Below are positions 15,281 through 23,054 of a stretch of DNA of 39,784 nt, in pieces. Within the stretch, counting starts at the first letter, position 1; each line of letters starts with the position of its first letter. The translations under genes were made by a program, and so were the position numbers. This stretch comes from Oscillospiraceae bacterium (GTDB taxonomy: Bacteria; Bacillota; Clostridia; Christensenellales; Aristaeellaceae): NCBI GenBank assembly GCA_031269355.1, contig JAISZG010000073.1, forward strand, positions 1 through 39,784. Direction: 5' to 3'. The notes under the pieces were generated by a model. It ran no database searches and had not been told where the DNA came from. It was given only the letters and a program-made list of their open reading frames with translations.

Positions 15281-16378
15281 TTACAACGATGCCAACGGCA
15301 CCTTCGCGATTACGGCGCTGCGCACATTGTCCGCTTCCTGAAGCGTACATCCGATGTACAGATAGCCTCCGAACTCGCATTTGGCCGGATAGAACCACGT
15401 GCGCCCCCGTCCGCCCAAAGCCGCGTCGCCGCCCTCAAACAGGCGGTATACCTTGCTGAACACCCTGCTTCCCGGTTCCGCCACCGCGATACACAGCAGC
15501 GTCCGTACGAAGTTGCCCCGCTCGGCGTTGTAAACCAGATAGCGCCTGCCGTCCGCGAGTATTCCCGCGCACATTTTGGAACCCGCGATAGGCATAGGCG
15601 ACAGCGCAGGTTCACTCCAGCTACTTCCATAATCGACGCTTTCATAGATATAGGCCGGACCGTCGCCGTTGCCGTTGCGAACATAAGCCACTATATTCCC
15701 GCTCTGCGCGTGCAGCGTGATTTCAGGACACCGGATGCGCACTCCGTCCGGGTTCAGGGGATCGTACAAAAACCGGCAGCGCCACGGGGCGGCTATGTCA
15801 TCTCCCTGGCTTATCAGAGCCACCGGGAATGCCGGGGTTTCGTTCTTCCTTGGCGTCCACCCGCCCACAATCCAGTTCCCGTTATCCATCTTTATCGGAT
15901 TGGTGTTGGTGATGAAGCCGTCGGCAACTTGCGATATTTGCGTCCAAACTTCTTCGCCGCCCGGCTGGCGCTTGTACAGTTTTAGTGCGGTGGTCATATT
16001 CCTGCCGCTCATCTCCGTTACAAGGGCATACAGATCGTCGCCGCAAGGAAAAAAGTTTACCGGCACGCAGTGGCGTCCCACATTGCTAAAGCTTCCTGCG
16101 AGAACAAACGGTTCGCTCCAGCTATCGCCCCCGTCCTCGGAATAAACGCCCCGGATGAGCGAGGTGCCGCAGATCTCGGCGTCGGTAGAATTATACCACG
16201 CGGCGTACAGCCGACCGCCGTGATGCGCGAGCGAGACATCCAGCAGGAAGGGCAGGATATCCTTGCGACCGTCGTGGGCGATGATATGCCGCATGCCCGC
16301 AGGTGGCAAGATGGCGCTTTCCTCGGGATAGGGTATATCCGCCGCCCATACGAAGGAGCATGTTTTAAGTTCCGGCAT
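15281..16378 (-). CDS. Sialidase-like (BNR/Asp-box) beta-propeller protein, copy 1
   Basis: A 365-residue six-bladed-propeller protein of the exo-alpha-sialidase/BNR superfamily. Two Asp boxes are visible: SEDGGDSWSEP (about residue 80) and SVDYGSSWSEP (about 230). No signal peptide is present, so it should act in the cytoplasm. The sialidase RIP motif is not seen, so true neuraminidase activity is doubtful; the family also covers other glycan hydrolases and lyases. The ATG at 16378 is preferred to the GTG at 16390 because AAGGTGAG lies about 7 bases upstream. It lies 18 bases after the DUF4364 gene. The same two-gene pair recurs at 33918-35578, with about 368 residues and clear end-to-end similarity (HDGR.D.LPFL, AWYNST, SLIRG). 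Confidence 0.8.
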   Translation of the reverse strand: MPELKTCSFVWAADIPYPEESAILPPAGMRHIIAHDGRKDILPFLLDVSLAHHGGRLYAAWYNSTDAEICGTSLIRGVYSEDGGDSWSEPFVLAGSFSNVGRHCVPVNFFPCGDDLYALVTEMSGRNMTTALKLYKRQPGGEEVWTQISQVADGFITNTNPIKMDNGNWIVGGWTPRKNETPAFPVALISQGDDIAAPWRCRFLYDPLNPDGVRIRCPEITLHAQSGNIVAYVRNGNGDGPAYIYESVDYGSSWSEPALSPMPIAGSKMCAGILADGRRYLVYNAERGNFVRTLLCIAVAEPGSRVFSKVYRLFEGGDAALGGRGRTWFYPAKCEFGGYLYIGCTLQEADNVRSAVIAKVPLASL

Positions 16379-16396
16379 TGCAGTTCTCACCTTCGC

Positions 16397-16924
16397 CTAG
16401 CTGAATTCAGGTTTCTGGAGATCGAGCCCATGGGCGATGCTATCCCATACGGCGTCGTACGTACCGTTCGCGCGATCCGTCCACGCCTTGGCTATCGCTT
16501 TAGCGGAGGCCTCGTTCTGTACGATTATGTTCACCTGCATCAGAATCTTATCCTTGCGGCGGATGGATAGGAACATCGGGAATATGCCGTTGGATTGTTC
16601 GGTATATAACGCTATATAATCTTTTTCCCGCTCGAATACAACGCGGTAATCATTGGCGGCGGCTTCATACTGACGCTGTATATCGGCGGATGCTCGGACT
16701 AAGCCTTCCTTCAGGCGCCGCAGACCGCCTTCTGTTAGGCTGTATGTGATGCCCGTGGATACGCCCTGCTCCAACAAGCCGTCCTCCCGAAGTCTCGACA
16801 GCGTCCTTGGCGAATCGAATTCCCTCTCCAATCCACTGTCGAACAAAAAACGGAAAATCTGGGAAGGCGTCGGCGAAACCAGCTTATCCACCGCCAGCAA
16901 AACCGCCAATTCCTGTCTGTCCAT
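16397..16924 (-). CDS. DUF4364-family winged-helix protein, copy 1
   Basis: A 175-residue protein. The N-terminal part (about 1-75) looks like a winged helix (QELAVLLAVDKL, then PSQIFRFLFDSGL and RTLSRLREDGLLEQG). The C-terminal part (about 110-165) has the DUF4364 pattern of a beta segment followed by a helix: QVNIIVQNEASAKAIAKAW. The family is common in Clostridia and is thought to be regulatory, without a known signal. The start at 16924 aligns with the start of the paralogue at 35578; a TTG six codons earlier is possible. It directly precedes a sialidase-like gene, as does its paralogue, suggesting it senses or controls the same glycan process. Confidence 0.78.
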   Translation of the reverse strand: MDRQELAVLLAVDKLVSPTPSQIFRFLFDSGLEREFDSPRTLSRLREDGLLEQGVSTGITYSLTEGGLRRLKEGLVRASADIQRQYEAAANDYRVVFEREKDYIALYTEQSNGIFPMFLSIRRKDKILMQVNIIVQNEASAKAIAKAWTDRANGTYDAVWDSIAHGLDLQKPEFS

Positions 16925-16966
16925 TCTTCCACAGGCCCTCAAAAGCGGGGGCGTCCCCTTTCCGAA

Positions 16967-17914
16967 TTACAGATCGTCGATAAAGTCGATACTGCCGTTT
17001 AGGTAATCCAGCGCCATAGCCGCCGCTCCGTCGGCCGCGTCGCCGCTGGGGAATATCATCTTGGCGTTGGGATACTGATCGGTGAACAGTTTCCGGTATT
17101 CGTCGGTAAAAAACTCGTTGTTCACAAACACGCTGCCCCACATCCCGGAGAGAAAGCCGTCTTCCTTATTGAAATCCAACTTTCTTGTTACCGTTTGGGC
17201 GACCTTGAACAATTCCTCCGCGCCCCGCTTGATTATGGAAACGGCGGCCTGATCGCCTTCCTTGGCGGCGTCGTACACCAGCAGAGCCAACTCCGGATTG
17301 ATGGGACGCCGGTAAAGCGCCGTTGAGCACTGGATCAGCTTGTCGGCGTCAAAGCCGTGAAAATGTTCTATCATCTTGCGAACGAGCGGGGTTTTCGGTA
17401 CGCTCTCGTCAACCCACTTGGACATATGATTCAGCGCCATCACAGACATCCAGCGGCTGGAGCCTTCGTCGCCGTTTATGGTTATCGAATAGCCGCCGGA
17501 CCTCGTTACCTTGCCCTTCGCGTTGCGTCCTACCACAATGGAACCAGTGCCGGATATCGCGAGCACCCCCACGCCCTTCGTGGCGGCATACAAAGCCATT
17601 ATCCCGTCGTTCATGCAGAAGATGGAGCAGCGGAACTGCAGCGCGTCGTAGAAGGTTTCGACGATAAGGCTATCCTGAGGCGAATCGATGCCGGCGGCGC
17701 CGACCACTATGCAGCGGCAGTCCTCCATACTTCCATCGAACGATTTGATAAGCGAGGATATAAGCCTCGATATGCGCCTCTGCGCAACCTGCTTGCCCAC
17801 GATGCTGTGGTTTGTGGTCTCGCCGGTAAGCGTGGCAATCGTACGTCCATCAAGCGTTTTAGCCTTGAGCAGGCACTTTGTGGAACCCCCGTCTATACCA
17901 ATGACATAGTCCAT
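16967..17914 (-). CDS. BadF/BadG-type ATPase, N-acetylglucosamine-kinase-like
   Basis: A 315-residue member of the actin-like ATPase superfamily, in the eukaryotic-type GlcNAc kinase group. PHOSPHATE-1 motif GIDGGSTKCLLKA is at residues 6-18, VGAAGIDSP about 71-79, and the second phosphate motif AISGTGSIVVGR about 118-129. GDEGSSRWM (about 146) resembles the sugar-binding GDEGS segment of GlcNAc kinases. The expected role is ATP-dependent phosphorylation of an imported amino sugar or related sugar in the cytoplasm. It is translationally close to the SIS-domain gene (three bases between stop and ATG). AAGGGG precedes the ATG. The exact substrate is unknown. Confidence 0.85.
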   Translation of the reverse strand: MDYVIGIDGGSTKCLLKAKTLDGRTIATLTGETTNHSIVGKQVAQRRISRLISSLIKSFDGSMEDCRCIVVGAAGIDSPQDSLIVETFYDALQFRCSIFCMNDGIMALYAATKGVGVLAISGTGSIVVGRNAKGKVTRSGGYSITINGDEGSSRWMSVMALNHMSKWVDESVPKTPLVRKMIEHFHGFDADKLIQCSTALYRRPINPELALLVYDAAKEGDQAAVSIIKRGAEELFKVAQTVTRKLDFNKEDGFLSGMWGSVFVNNEFFTDEYRKLFTDQYPNAKMIFPSGDAADGAAAMALDYLNGSIDFIDDL

Positions 17915-17917
17915 GGG

Positions 17918-19018
17918 TTACCCCTTTTCTGGCACAGCGGGTGATGTCGCCTTCACCTTGGTCTCCATGTCGGAGAAGATCTCCCGTACCGCCGGGTGGC
18001 GTTCGCGCCTTAATTCCTGGGTGAGCAGCGCCGATATCAACTGGCCTGGGAATATATCGCAAAAGGGCGACGCGTATTTGCTGTCGGACGCCTTCAGGTT
18101 GAGTACGTCGCCGCCCGACACGCTGTCGGTTTTGTCGATTATAAAGCAGTTGGGCGTCGCTTTTGAGGTGATATCCGCAAGCTTGCGCATTCGAGAGCCG
18201 TCCGCGTCGTCGGAATAGAACAGGAACAGCGCCGTGCCTTCGTCTGTGCAGCAGGCAGGGCCGTGCAGATACTCCTCAAACTCGTATCCGGAGCCGGGAT
18301 AGCACAGCGTCTCCAGAACTTTAAGCGCGTCCTCGTCGCCAACCGCGCCCGCGCAACCTTTGCCTACGAACAGATAGCGCCTCGCCTGCTTCAGCGACTG
18401 CATGTGCTTTTTATAGAAAGCGCCGCATCGGGCAATGTTCTCCTCGCCGTATCCTATTGTTTCATCCAGCAGCGCGATTTCGCAGTCGTAGCGAGTTTCG
18501 CCGATGATTCCAGCCTGCAGCGCGCCTTCGAGCGCGCACAGATAAAGCGCCAGCACGGTGCCCGTATAGCCTTGTGTTTTTGGGCCTACCGTCTCGATGC
18601 CCACACCTATATCCACCGCCAGGTCGGCGGCCTTCGCGACTGGCACGTCAAGCTCTGCGGTGAACGCGACGACCGGGTAGCTTTTATCCCGCTGAGCGTT
18701 AAGATAGGCCACGGTATTTGTCGATTTACCCCCCTGGGAAACCGCCAGGATCATCGGCCGCTCGGCGCGGATTGTCGGCGGATTGCTGGGCGCGCCCACC
18801 GTTACTTCTATTCCGAGCACATACTCCATAAACGCTTGAGCGGCGCGGCATGCGTTCAAGCTGGAGCCGCTGCCTATAAGATATATACGCGCGGGCTTTC
18901 TATCGGCAAAAAAACGACCGAATGCGCTGAAGAGCGTTTTGCGTTCGTTCAGAATGCGCTTCATGCAGGCAGGCTGGCCAAGGTAATATTGGTACATATC
19001 CCGAAGCATCGTTCCCAA
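17918..19018 (-). CDS. Double SIS-domain sugar-phosphate isomerase/deglycase
   Basis: A 366-residue cytoplasmic protein with two SIS domains. The first holds YLIGSGSSLNACRAAQAF (about 46-63) and AVSQGGKSTNT (about 92). The second holds FVGKGCAGAVGDEDAL (about 218) and the EFEEYLHGP motif (about 243-251). That motif is shared with GlmS, FrlB and AgaS-type enzymes, where it helps bind the sugar phosphate. Deamination or deglycation of an amino-sugar phosphate is likely; fructosamine-6-phosphate deglycase is the main alternative. The start is a TTG at 19018, chosen because AAGGAGGG lies six bases upstream; an ATG three codons later is too far from it. It is the first gene of the operon. Confidence 0.82.
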   Translation of the reverse strand: MGTMLRDMYQYYLGQPACMKRILNERKTLFSAFGRFFADRKPARIYLIGSGSSLNACRAAQAFMEYVLGIEVTVGAPSNPPTIRAERPMILAVSQGGKSTNTVAYLNAQRDKSYPVVAFTAELDVPVAKAADLAVDIGVGIETVGPKTQGYTGTVLALYLCALEGALQAGIIGETRYDCEIALLDETIGYGEENIARCGAFYKKHMQSLKQARRYLFVGKGCAGAVGDEDALKVLETLCYPGSGYEFEEYLHGPACCTDEGTALFLFYSDDADGSRMRKLADITSKATPNCFIIDKTDSVSGGDVLNLKASDSKYASPFCDIFPGQLISALLTQELRRERHPAVREIFSDMETKVKATSPAVPEKG

Positions 19019-19348
19019 ATTGACCCTCCTTATTATCCAAATAGCATTATCACTTTCGCTACTATTCTATATAAAGGGGTCGCGGCTGTAAAGGATGAAT
19101 ATATTTAAAATGCGCATATAATTTCTGCCAATTTGACGCCGAATAACGTTAATATGACTAAAATTTAGGATATTTTTCAGGCAAAATAGCAGCACTAATT
19201 TTCATTGCACAAATTTCAGAAACAAACAAGTATGATGTTTTGTACGACCTGCAAACGTGCCGTGGCTCTGGTCAGATCCGCACGGGTTGGCTATAATATC
19301 GAAAGACTTAACGTACATAAACGCACTGCGCCGGTATGTGAGGCTATT
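19019..19348. other. Divergent regulatory spacer
   Basis: About 330 A+T-rich bases between the SIS-domain gene (minus) and the response regulator (plus). The minus-strand promoter candidate is at 19102-19131. On the plus strand TTGACG occurs at 19133-19138, back-to-back with it, but I see no convincing -10 at standard spacing. The response-regulator frame stays open upstream to 19205, but that part lacks a domain and a ribosome binding site. Nothing else is recognised. Confidence 0.5.
19102..19131 (-). promoter_or_regulatory. Probable promoter of the amino-sugar transport operon
   Basis: On the minus strand TTGGCA (19131-19126) and TAAATA (19107-19102) are separated by 18 bases, about 84 bases upstream of the TTG start at 19018. 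Five of six bases match the -35 consensus, with a weaker -10. Confidence 0.45.
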
Positions 19349-20038
19349 ATGGAAACAGATCAGATCCGAGTGCTTATTGTAGACGATGACGAAGGCACTG
19401 TCAAGAGAGTGATGCGCGAGATAGGCGACGACGCTCGCCTGTCGCTTGCGGGTGTCGCGCACAACGGATACGAAGCGGTGGCCGCCGTCGCCGGCGCTCC
19501 GCCGGATGTCGTTGTGATGGATATCGAGATGGAGTCGAAGCTGGCCGGACTTTTCGCGGCGAAAGAAATCGTAAAAATGAACCCGTCTGTTAAGGTTATC
19601 ATCCACACCAAGCACAACACCAGCTACCACGTATTCAAGGCGTTCCAGTTTGGCGTCACCGACTACATCATAAAGGGCGTTTCCATGCACGATCTGATTG
19701 ATACGATAATGCGCGCGCACCAAAACAAGGCGTTCATTCACCCGCAGGCCGCAGCATACCTGCGTGCGGAATTCATGCAGCTGAAAAACGCACAGGAAAA
19801 TCTGGCGTATGTAATGAAAGCCGTGCTGAAACTGACTGCGTCGGAGCTTGAGATACTAAAGCTGCTGCACAGCGGTATGAAGCAGCAGGAGGTTGCGAAG
19901 GTTCGCTTTATTGAAATGACGACTATGAAAACCCACGTTTCCAATATTCTAAAAAAGTTCGACCGGCGGTCTATCGCCGAACTGCTGGAAACCATTGAGA
20001 GCACAGGCTTTTTCAGCGTGATAGAGGAACCTTTGTAA
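19349..20038 (+). CDS. NarL/LuxR-type response regulator (orphan)
   Basis: A 229-residue two-component regulator. The receiver domain (about 1-125) has the acidic pair VDDDEGT near residue 10, the phosphoacceptor Asp in VVVMDIEM (about 55), a threonine in IIHTKHN, and the conserved lysine in DYIIKG. A C-terminal LuxR-type helix-turn-helix (about 165-225) includes LTASELEILKLLHSG and THVSNILKKF. The start at 19349 has GAGG upstream and begins METDQIRVLIVD, right before the receiver fold. No histidine kinase is in the window. It lies 19 bases before the acyl-CoA synthetase genes and may be co-transcribed with them, making control of that operon plausible. Confidence 0.9.
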   Translation: METDQIRVLIVDDDEGTVKRVMREIGDDARLSLAGVAHNGYEAVAAVAGAPPDVVVMDIEMESKLAGLFAAKEIVKMNPSVKVIIHTKHNTSYHVFKAFQFGVTDYIIKGVSMHDLIDTIMRAHQNKAFIHPQAAAYLRAEFMQLKNAQENLAYVMKAVLKLTASELEILKLLHSGMKQQEVAKVRFIEMTTMKTHVSNILKKFDRRSIAELLETIESTGFFSVIEEPL

Positions 20039-20057
20039 TCAGGCCGGAGGATATTTT

Positions 20058-21425
20058 ATGCATACATTGGCGGATATACTGCTAGCGCGCTCGATCGCAG
20101 TGGTCGGCGCATCGGCAAACCCGGAAAAAATGGGATATGTAATATTGAACAACTTGATTCAGGGCGGGTACGCGGGCGCGCTTTATCCTGTAAATCTGAA
20201 AGAACAGATTATCCTGGGGCTGCCCTGCATACCAAGCGTCGCCGATATACCGGGCGAACTCGACCTTGTGGTGGTATGCGTGCCGGCAGCGCACGCTGCC
20301 TCCGTGCTGCGGCAGGCCGGGGCAAAGGGCGCGAAAGGCGCTATAATTATCAGCGGTGGATTTGGCGAAATCGGAAATTACGACAGGGCGGTCGAGCTTA
20401 CGGACGCGGCGAAGGCATATGGCATGCGGGTGATCGGCCCCAATTGCCAGGGGGTAAACTATACCGCGAACCGCATGTGCGCCACCTGGCCGTTGGTGAA
20501 AAGCCCGGGCGCAATCGGTATAGTATCCCAAAGCGGCACCATAGGGGCGGAGATCGAATTGCTGGCCGAACGGGACGGCATAGGGGTCTCTTGTTTTGCC
20601 GCGCTGGGCAACAAGTCGGATATAGACGAGGCTGATTTCATCGACTTTTTCGTTAGCGATCCGCATACGAAGGTTATCGCTCTGAATATCGAGGGAATAG
20701 GCGATCCGGAGCGGTTTATCCCCGCTATAACCAGAGCGGCGCGAATAAAGCCGGTGGTAGCGCTGAAACCTGGGCGCACAGAAAAGGGAATGCGCGCGGT
20801 GGCGTCGCATACGAGTTCAATCGCGGGAAACGATCGGCTGTTCACGGCTTTTTGCCGGAAATACGGAATCATTCGCGCGGACGATCTTACGGAATTCTAT
20901 GATTTCTGCAAAGCTGCGGCGCTATCCAAAACGCCTATGGGGCCGCGCGTGCTCATCATCTCCAGCAGCGGCGGCGCGGGAATACTTTCCGCCGACGCTG
21001 CGGACGAAGCCGGTCTGGACATCCGCGCCATCAGCGGCGAGACGATAGCTCGACTGGGACAAGCGCTGCCGTCTCAGTGCGTGCTCGCAAATCCGCTTGA
21101 TCTAACCGGCGACGCCACCGCCAGCCGCTACGAGGCTGCGTTTGACGCTCTGGGCGGCAATAGCGAATTTGATGTGATACTTGCTATCTTCGGCGACCCA
21201 ATCGCGGGCGCTTGCAAAGTTATACAGCGCCAGCTGAGCGTCGCATCCATGCCGGTGGTGGTTAGCTTTTTGGGCGGCGGCGACGTGCAGCTGCGCGAAA
21301 CGGCGCTGATGCATCAAAACGGTATAGCGGTATATCCAACTCCGGAGCGTGCGGTTAAAGCGATCGGCGCGTTGGTGCGGTTGCGCCTCGCTGCGGCACG
21401 GCGAGAGAGAAAGATGGTAATATGA
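20058..21425 (+). CDS. ADP-forming acyl-CoA synthetase, alpha (CoA-binding) subunit
   Basis: A 455-residue protein of the NDP-forming acyl-CoA synthetase superfamily, alpha part. The CoA-binding Rossmann domain starts with SIAVVGASANPEKMG (about 12-26). The ligase segments follow: GPNCQGV (127-133), GIVSQSGTIG (154-163), and the phosphohistidine loop with His251 (VASHTSSIAG). These enzymes convert acyl-CoA + ADP + Pi to acid + ATP + CoA, or the reverse. The stop overlaps the start of the beta-subunit gene (ATGA). GGAGG precedes the ATG. It is grouped with a beta-keto acid cleavage enzyme that would produce an acyl-CoA, so an energy-conserving direction is likely but inferred. Confidence 0.9.
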   Translation: MHTLADILLARSIAVVGASANPEKMGYVILNNLIQGGYAGALYPVNLKEQIILGLPCIPSVADIPGELDLVVVCVPAAHAASVLRQAGAKGAKGAIIISGGFGEIGNYDRAVELTDAAKAYGMRVIGPNCQGVNYTANRMCATWPLVKSPGAIGIVSQSGTIGAEIELLAERDGIGVSCFAALGNKSDIDEADFIDFFVSDPHTKVIALNIEGIGDPERFIPAITRAARIKPVVALKPGRTEKGMRAVASHTSSIAGNDRLFTAFCRKYGIIRADDLTEFYDFCKAAALSKTPMGPRVLIISSSGGAGILSADAADEAGLDIRAISGETIARLGQALPSQCVLANPLDLTGDATASRYEAAFDALGGNSEFDVILAIFGDPIAGACKVIQRQLSVASMPVVVSFLGGGDVQLRETALMHQNGIAVYPTPERAVKAIGALVRLRLAAARRERKMVI

Positions 21426-22132
21426 TAAATAATATGATGCATAATATAGAGACGGAAATCCCAAAGGACCGCCGCAGTTTGCTCGAACATGAAGCTCTGC
21501 AATTGCTGACGGAATACGGCATTCCGGTGCCGCAGCATATTTTTGCCAGATATGCCGATACGGCGGTTAGCGCCGCCGCTGAAATTGGTTTCCCGGTGGC
21601 GATGAAAGTTGTGTCCAGGCAGATTTTGCATAAGTCCGATGTCGGCGGCGTACGGCTTGGGCTTGAAAGCGCCGAGCAGGTTAAAGATGCATGGGACGGG
21701 ATAATGGCGTCGGTCCAGAAAGGCTGCCCGGAATCGCCTAAAGTCGACGGAATGCTGATTGTCGAGCAGCTTCCGCCGGGGCTTGAGTGCGTGGTTGGCA
21801 TGGTGCGGGACGCGCAGTTTGGTACGGCGGTGATGTTCGGACTGGGCGGTGTGATGGTGGAACTGACGCGGGACGTGTCGTTCGGGCTGCTGCCGCTGGA
21901 CAAGGACGAGGCCATGGAGATGATAGAAGCGCTCAAATGCAGCGAGCTTTTTAAAGGCTATCGCGGCAAACCGCCGCTGGACATAAACGCCATGGCGTCG
22001 ATACTAGTAAAGATTGGCGGCTTGGCCGATGCCCATCCCGAAATCGCCGAGCTTGATATCAATCCCATGATTGTATATGAGCACGGAGTGATGACGGCGG
22101 ACGCGCGAATATTGCTGAAAGCGGCGAAATAA
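21422..22132 (+). CDS. ADP-forming acyl-CoA synthetase, beta (ATP-grasp) subunit
   Basis: A 236-residue ATP-grasp subunit. Typical segments are LLTEYGIPVPQ (about 28-38), GFPVAMKVVS followed by HKSDVGGV (about 60-85), GMVRDAQFGTAVMFGLGG (about 126-143) and ELDINPM near residue 217. It binds the nucleotide and accepts the phosphate from His251 of the alpha subunit. The length matches free-standing beta subunits of the Pyrococcus-type two-gene enzyme. Translation is coupled to the alpha gene by a four-base ATGA overlap, so the two products are expected in equal amounts. The natural acid substrate cannot be read. Confidence 0.9.
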   Translation: MINNMMHNIETEIPKDRRSLLEHEALQLLTEYGIPVPQHIFARYADTAVSAAAEIGFPVAMKVVSRQILHKSDVGGVRLGLESAEQVKDAWDGIMASVQKGCPESPKVDGMLIVEQLPPGLECVVGMVRDAQFGTAVMFGLGGVMVELTRDVSFGLLPLDKDEAMEMIEALKCSELFKGYRGKPPLDINAMASILVKIGGLADAHPEIAELDINPMIVYEHGVMTADARILLKAAK

Positions 22133-22152
22133 TAATATATAATGGAGAAAAT

Positions 22153-22992
22153 ATGGATAAGCTGATTATTACGGTTGCGCCAACCGGAGAGGGCGCGGGC
22201 AAAAAGGATAATCCCGCCTTGCCCGTTACGCCCGCCGAGATTGCAGAGGCGGTATATGATAGCTGGCTGGCCGGCGCTGCGGTAGCGCACATCCACGTGA
22301 GGGACGACGCCGGCAATCCCACAATGTCCACTGAAAAGTTTTCCGAAACCGTAGGCATGATCCGCCGGAAATGCGACATCGTACTAAACCTTACCAGTTC
22401 CGGGGATATAAACGCGGCGGACGATATTAGAATGGCGCACCTGCCGCTGCTAAAGCCAGATATCGCCTCGCTTGATTGCGGCAGCATGAACTGGGCATAC
22501 AATGAATTATTTATTAATCATCCTCACTTTTTAGAAAAGCTGTCTATTGTTATGAGGGATAACGGCATCATGCCGGAAGTGGAAATTTTTGATACCGGAA
22601 TGCTGGACAACGCGATGCATCTGGTAAAAAAAGGATTGTTTACTCAGCCGCTTCACGTTCAATTTGTTATGGGCGCGGCCGGCGGCATACCCGCCTCTAT
22701 CGAAAATCTTATCTATTTAATAAGACAGCTGCCCACAGGCGCCACATGGTCGGCGTTTGGCATAGGGAGGCATCATATTCCCATTATGGCCGCGTCGATG
22801 CTGCTGGGCGGCCATGTGCGCGTCGGGTTCGAAGATAATATTTACTATAAAAAAGGCGTTCTTGCAAGCTCAAACGCCCAGCTGGTAGAACGCGCGATCC
22901 GCCTGGCGCGCGAGTTTGGCCGGGATGTGGCGTCGGCAGCGGAAGCGCGAGCTTATTTTGGCCTTCCGAGATCATTGTCGCATATTATATAA
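22153..22992 (+). CDS. Beta-keto acid cleavage enzyme (BKACE, DUF849/Kce family)
   Basis: A 279-residue zinc-dependent TIM-barrel enzyme. The family condenses a beta-keto acid with acetyl-CoA to give acetoacetate and a new acyl-CoA; the type member is 3-keto-5-aminohexanoate cleavage enzyme of lysine fermentation. Zinc ligands are visible as His46 and His48 (AHIHVRD) and Glu227 (VRVGFEDN). The conserved segments PALPVTPAEIAEA (about 21-33), MPEVEIFDTGM (about 140-150) and the C-terminal SSNAQLVERA are also present. It follows the acyl-CoA synthetase genes by 20 bases. The combination suggests the acyl-CoA product is used to make ATP. Which keto acid is cleaved is unknown. Confidence 0.88.
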   Translation: MDKLIITVAPTGEGAGKKDNPALPVTPAEIAEAVYDSWLAGAAVAHIHVRDDAGNPTMSTEKFSETVGMIRRKCDIVLNLTSSGDINAADDIRMAHLPLLKPDIASLDCGSMNWAYNELFINHPHFLEKLSIVMRDNGIMPEVEIFDTGMLDNAMHLVKKGLFTQPLHVQFVMGAAGGIPASIENLIYLIRQLPTGATWSAFGIGRHHIPIMAASMLLGGHVRVGFEDNIYYKKGVLASSNAQLVERAIRLAREFGRDVASAAEARAYFGLPRSLSHII

Positions 22993-23015
22993 TAATTATT
23001 ATATAAAAATATAAT

Positions 23016-23054
23016 AAAAAAAGCTCTGCGCATGGCTTGCGCCGCAGGGCTTTT
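23016..23054. terminator. Bidirectional terminator between converging genes
   Basis: AAAAAAGC-CTGCG and CGCAG-GCTTTT form a stem with A and T tracts on either side, usable from both strands. It lies between the end of the BKACE gene (22992) and the stop of the minus-strand kinase gene (23053-23055). Confidence 0.75.

Noticed and set aside
19205-19348. 48-residue N-terminal extension of the response regulator
   Set aside because: No domain and no ribosome binding site; the receiver fold begins directly after the methionine at 19349.
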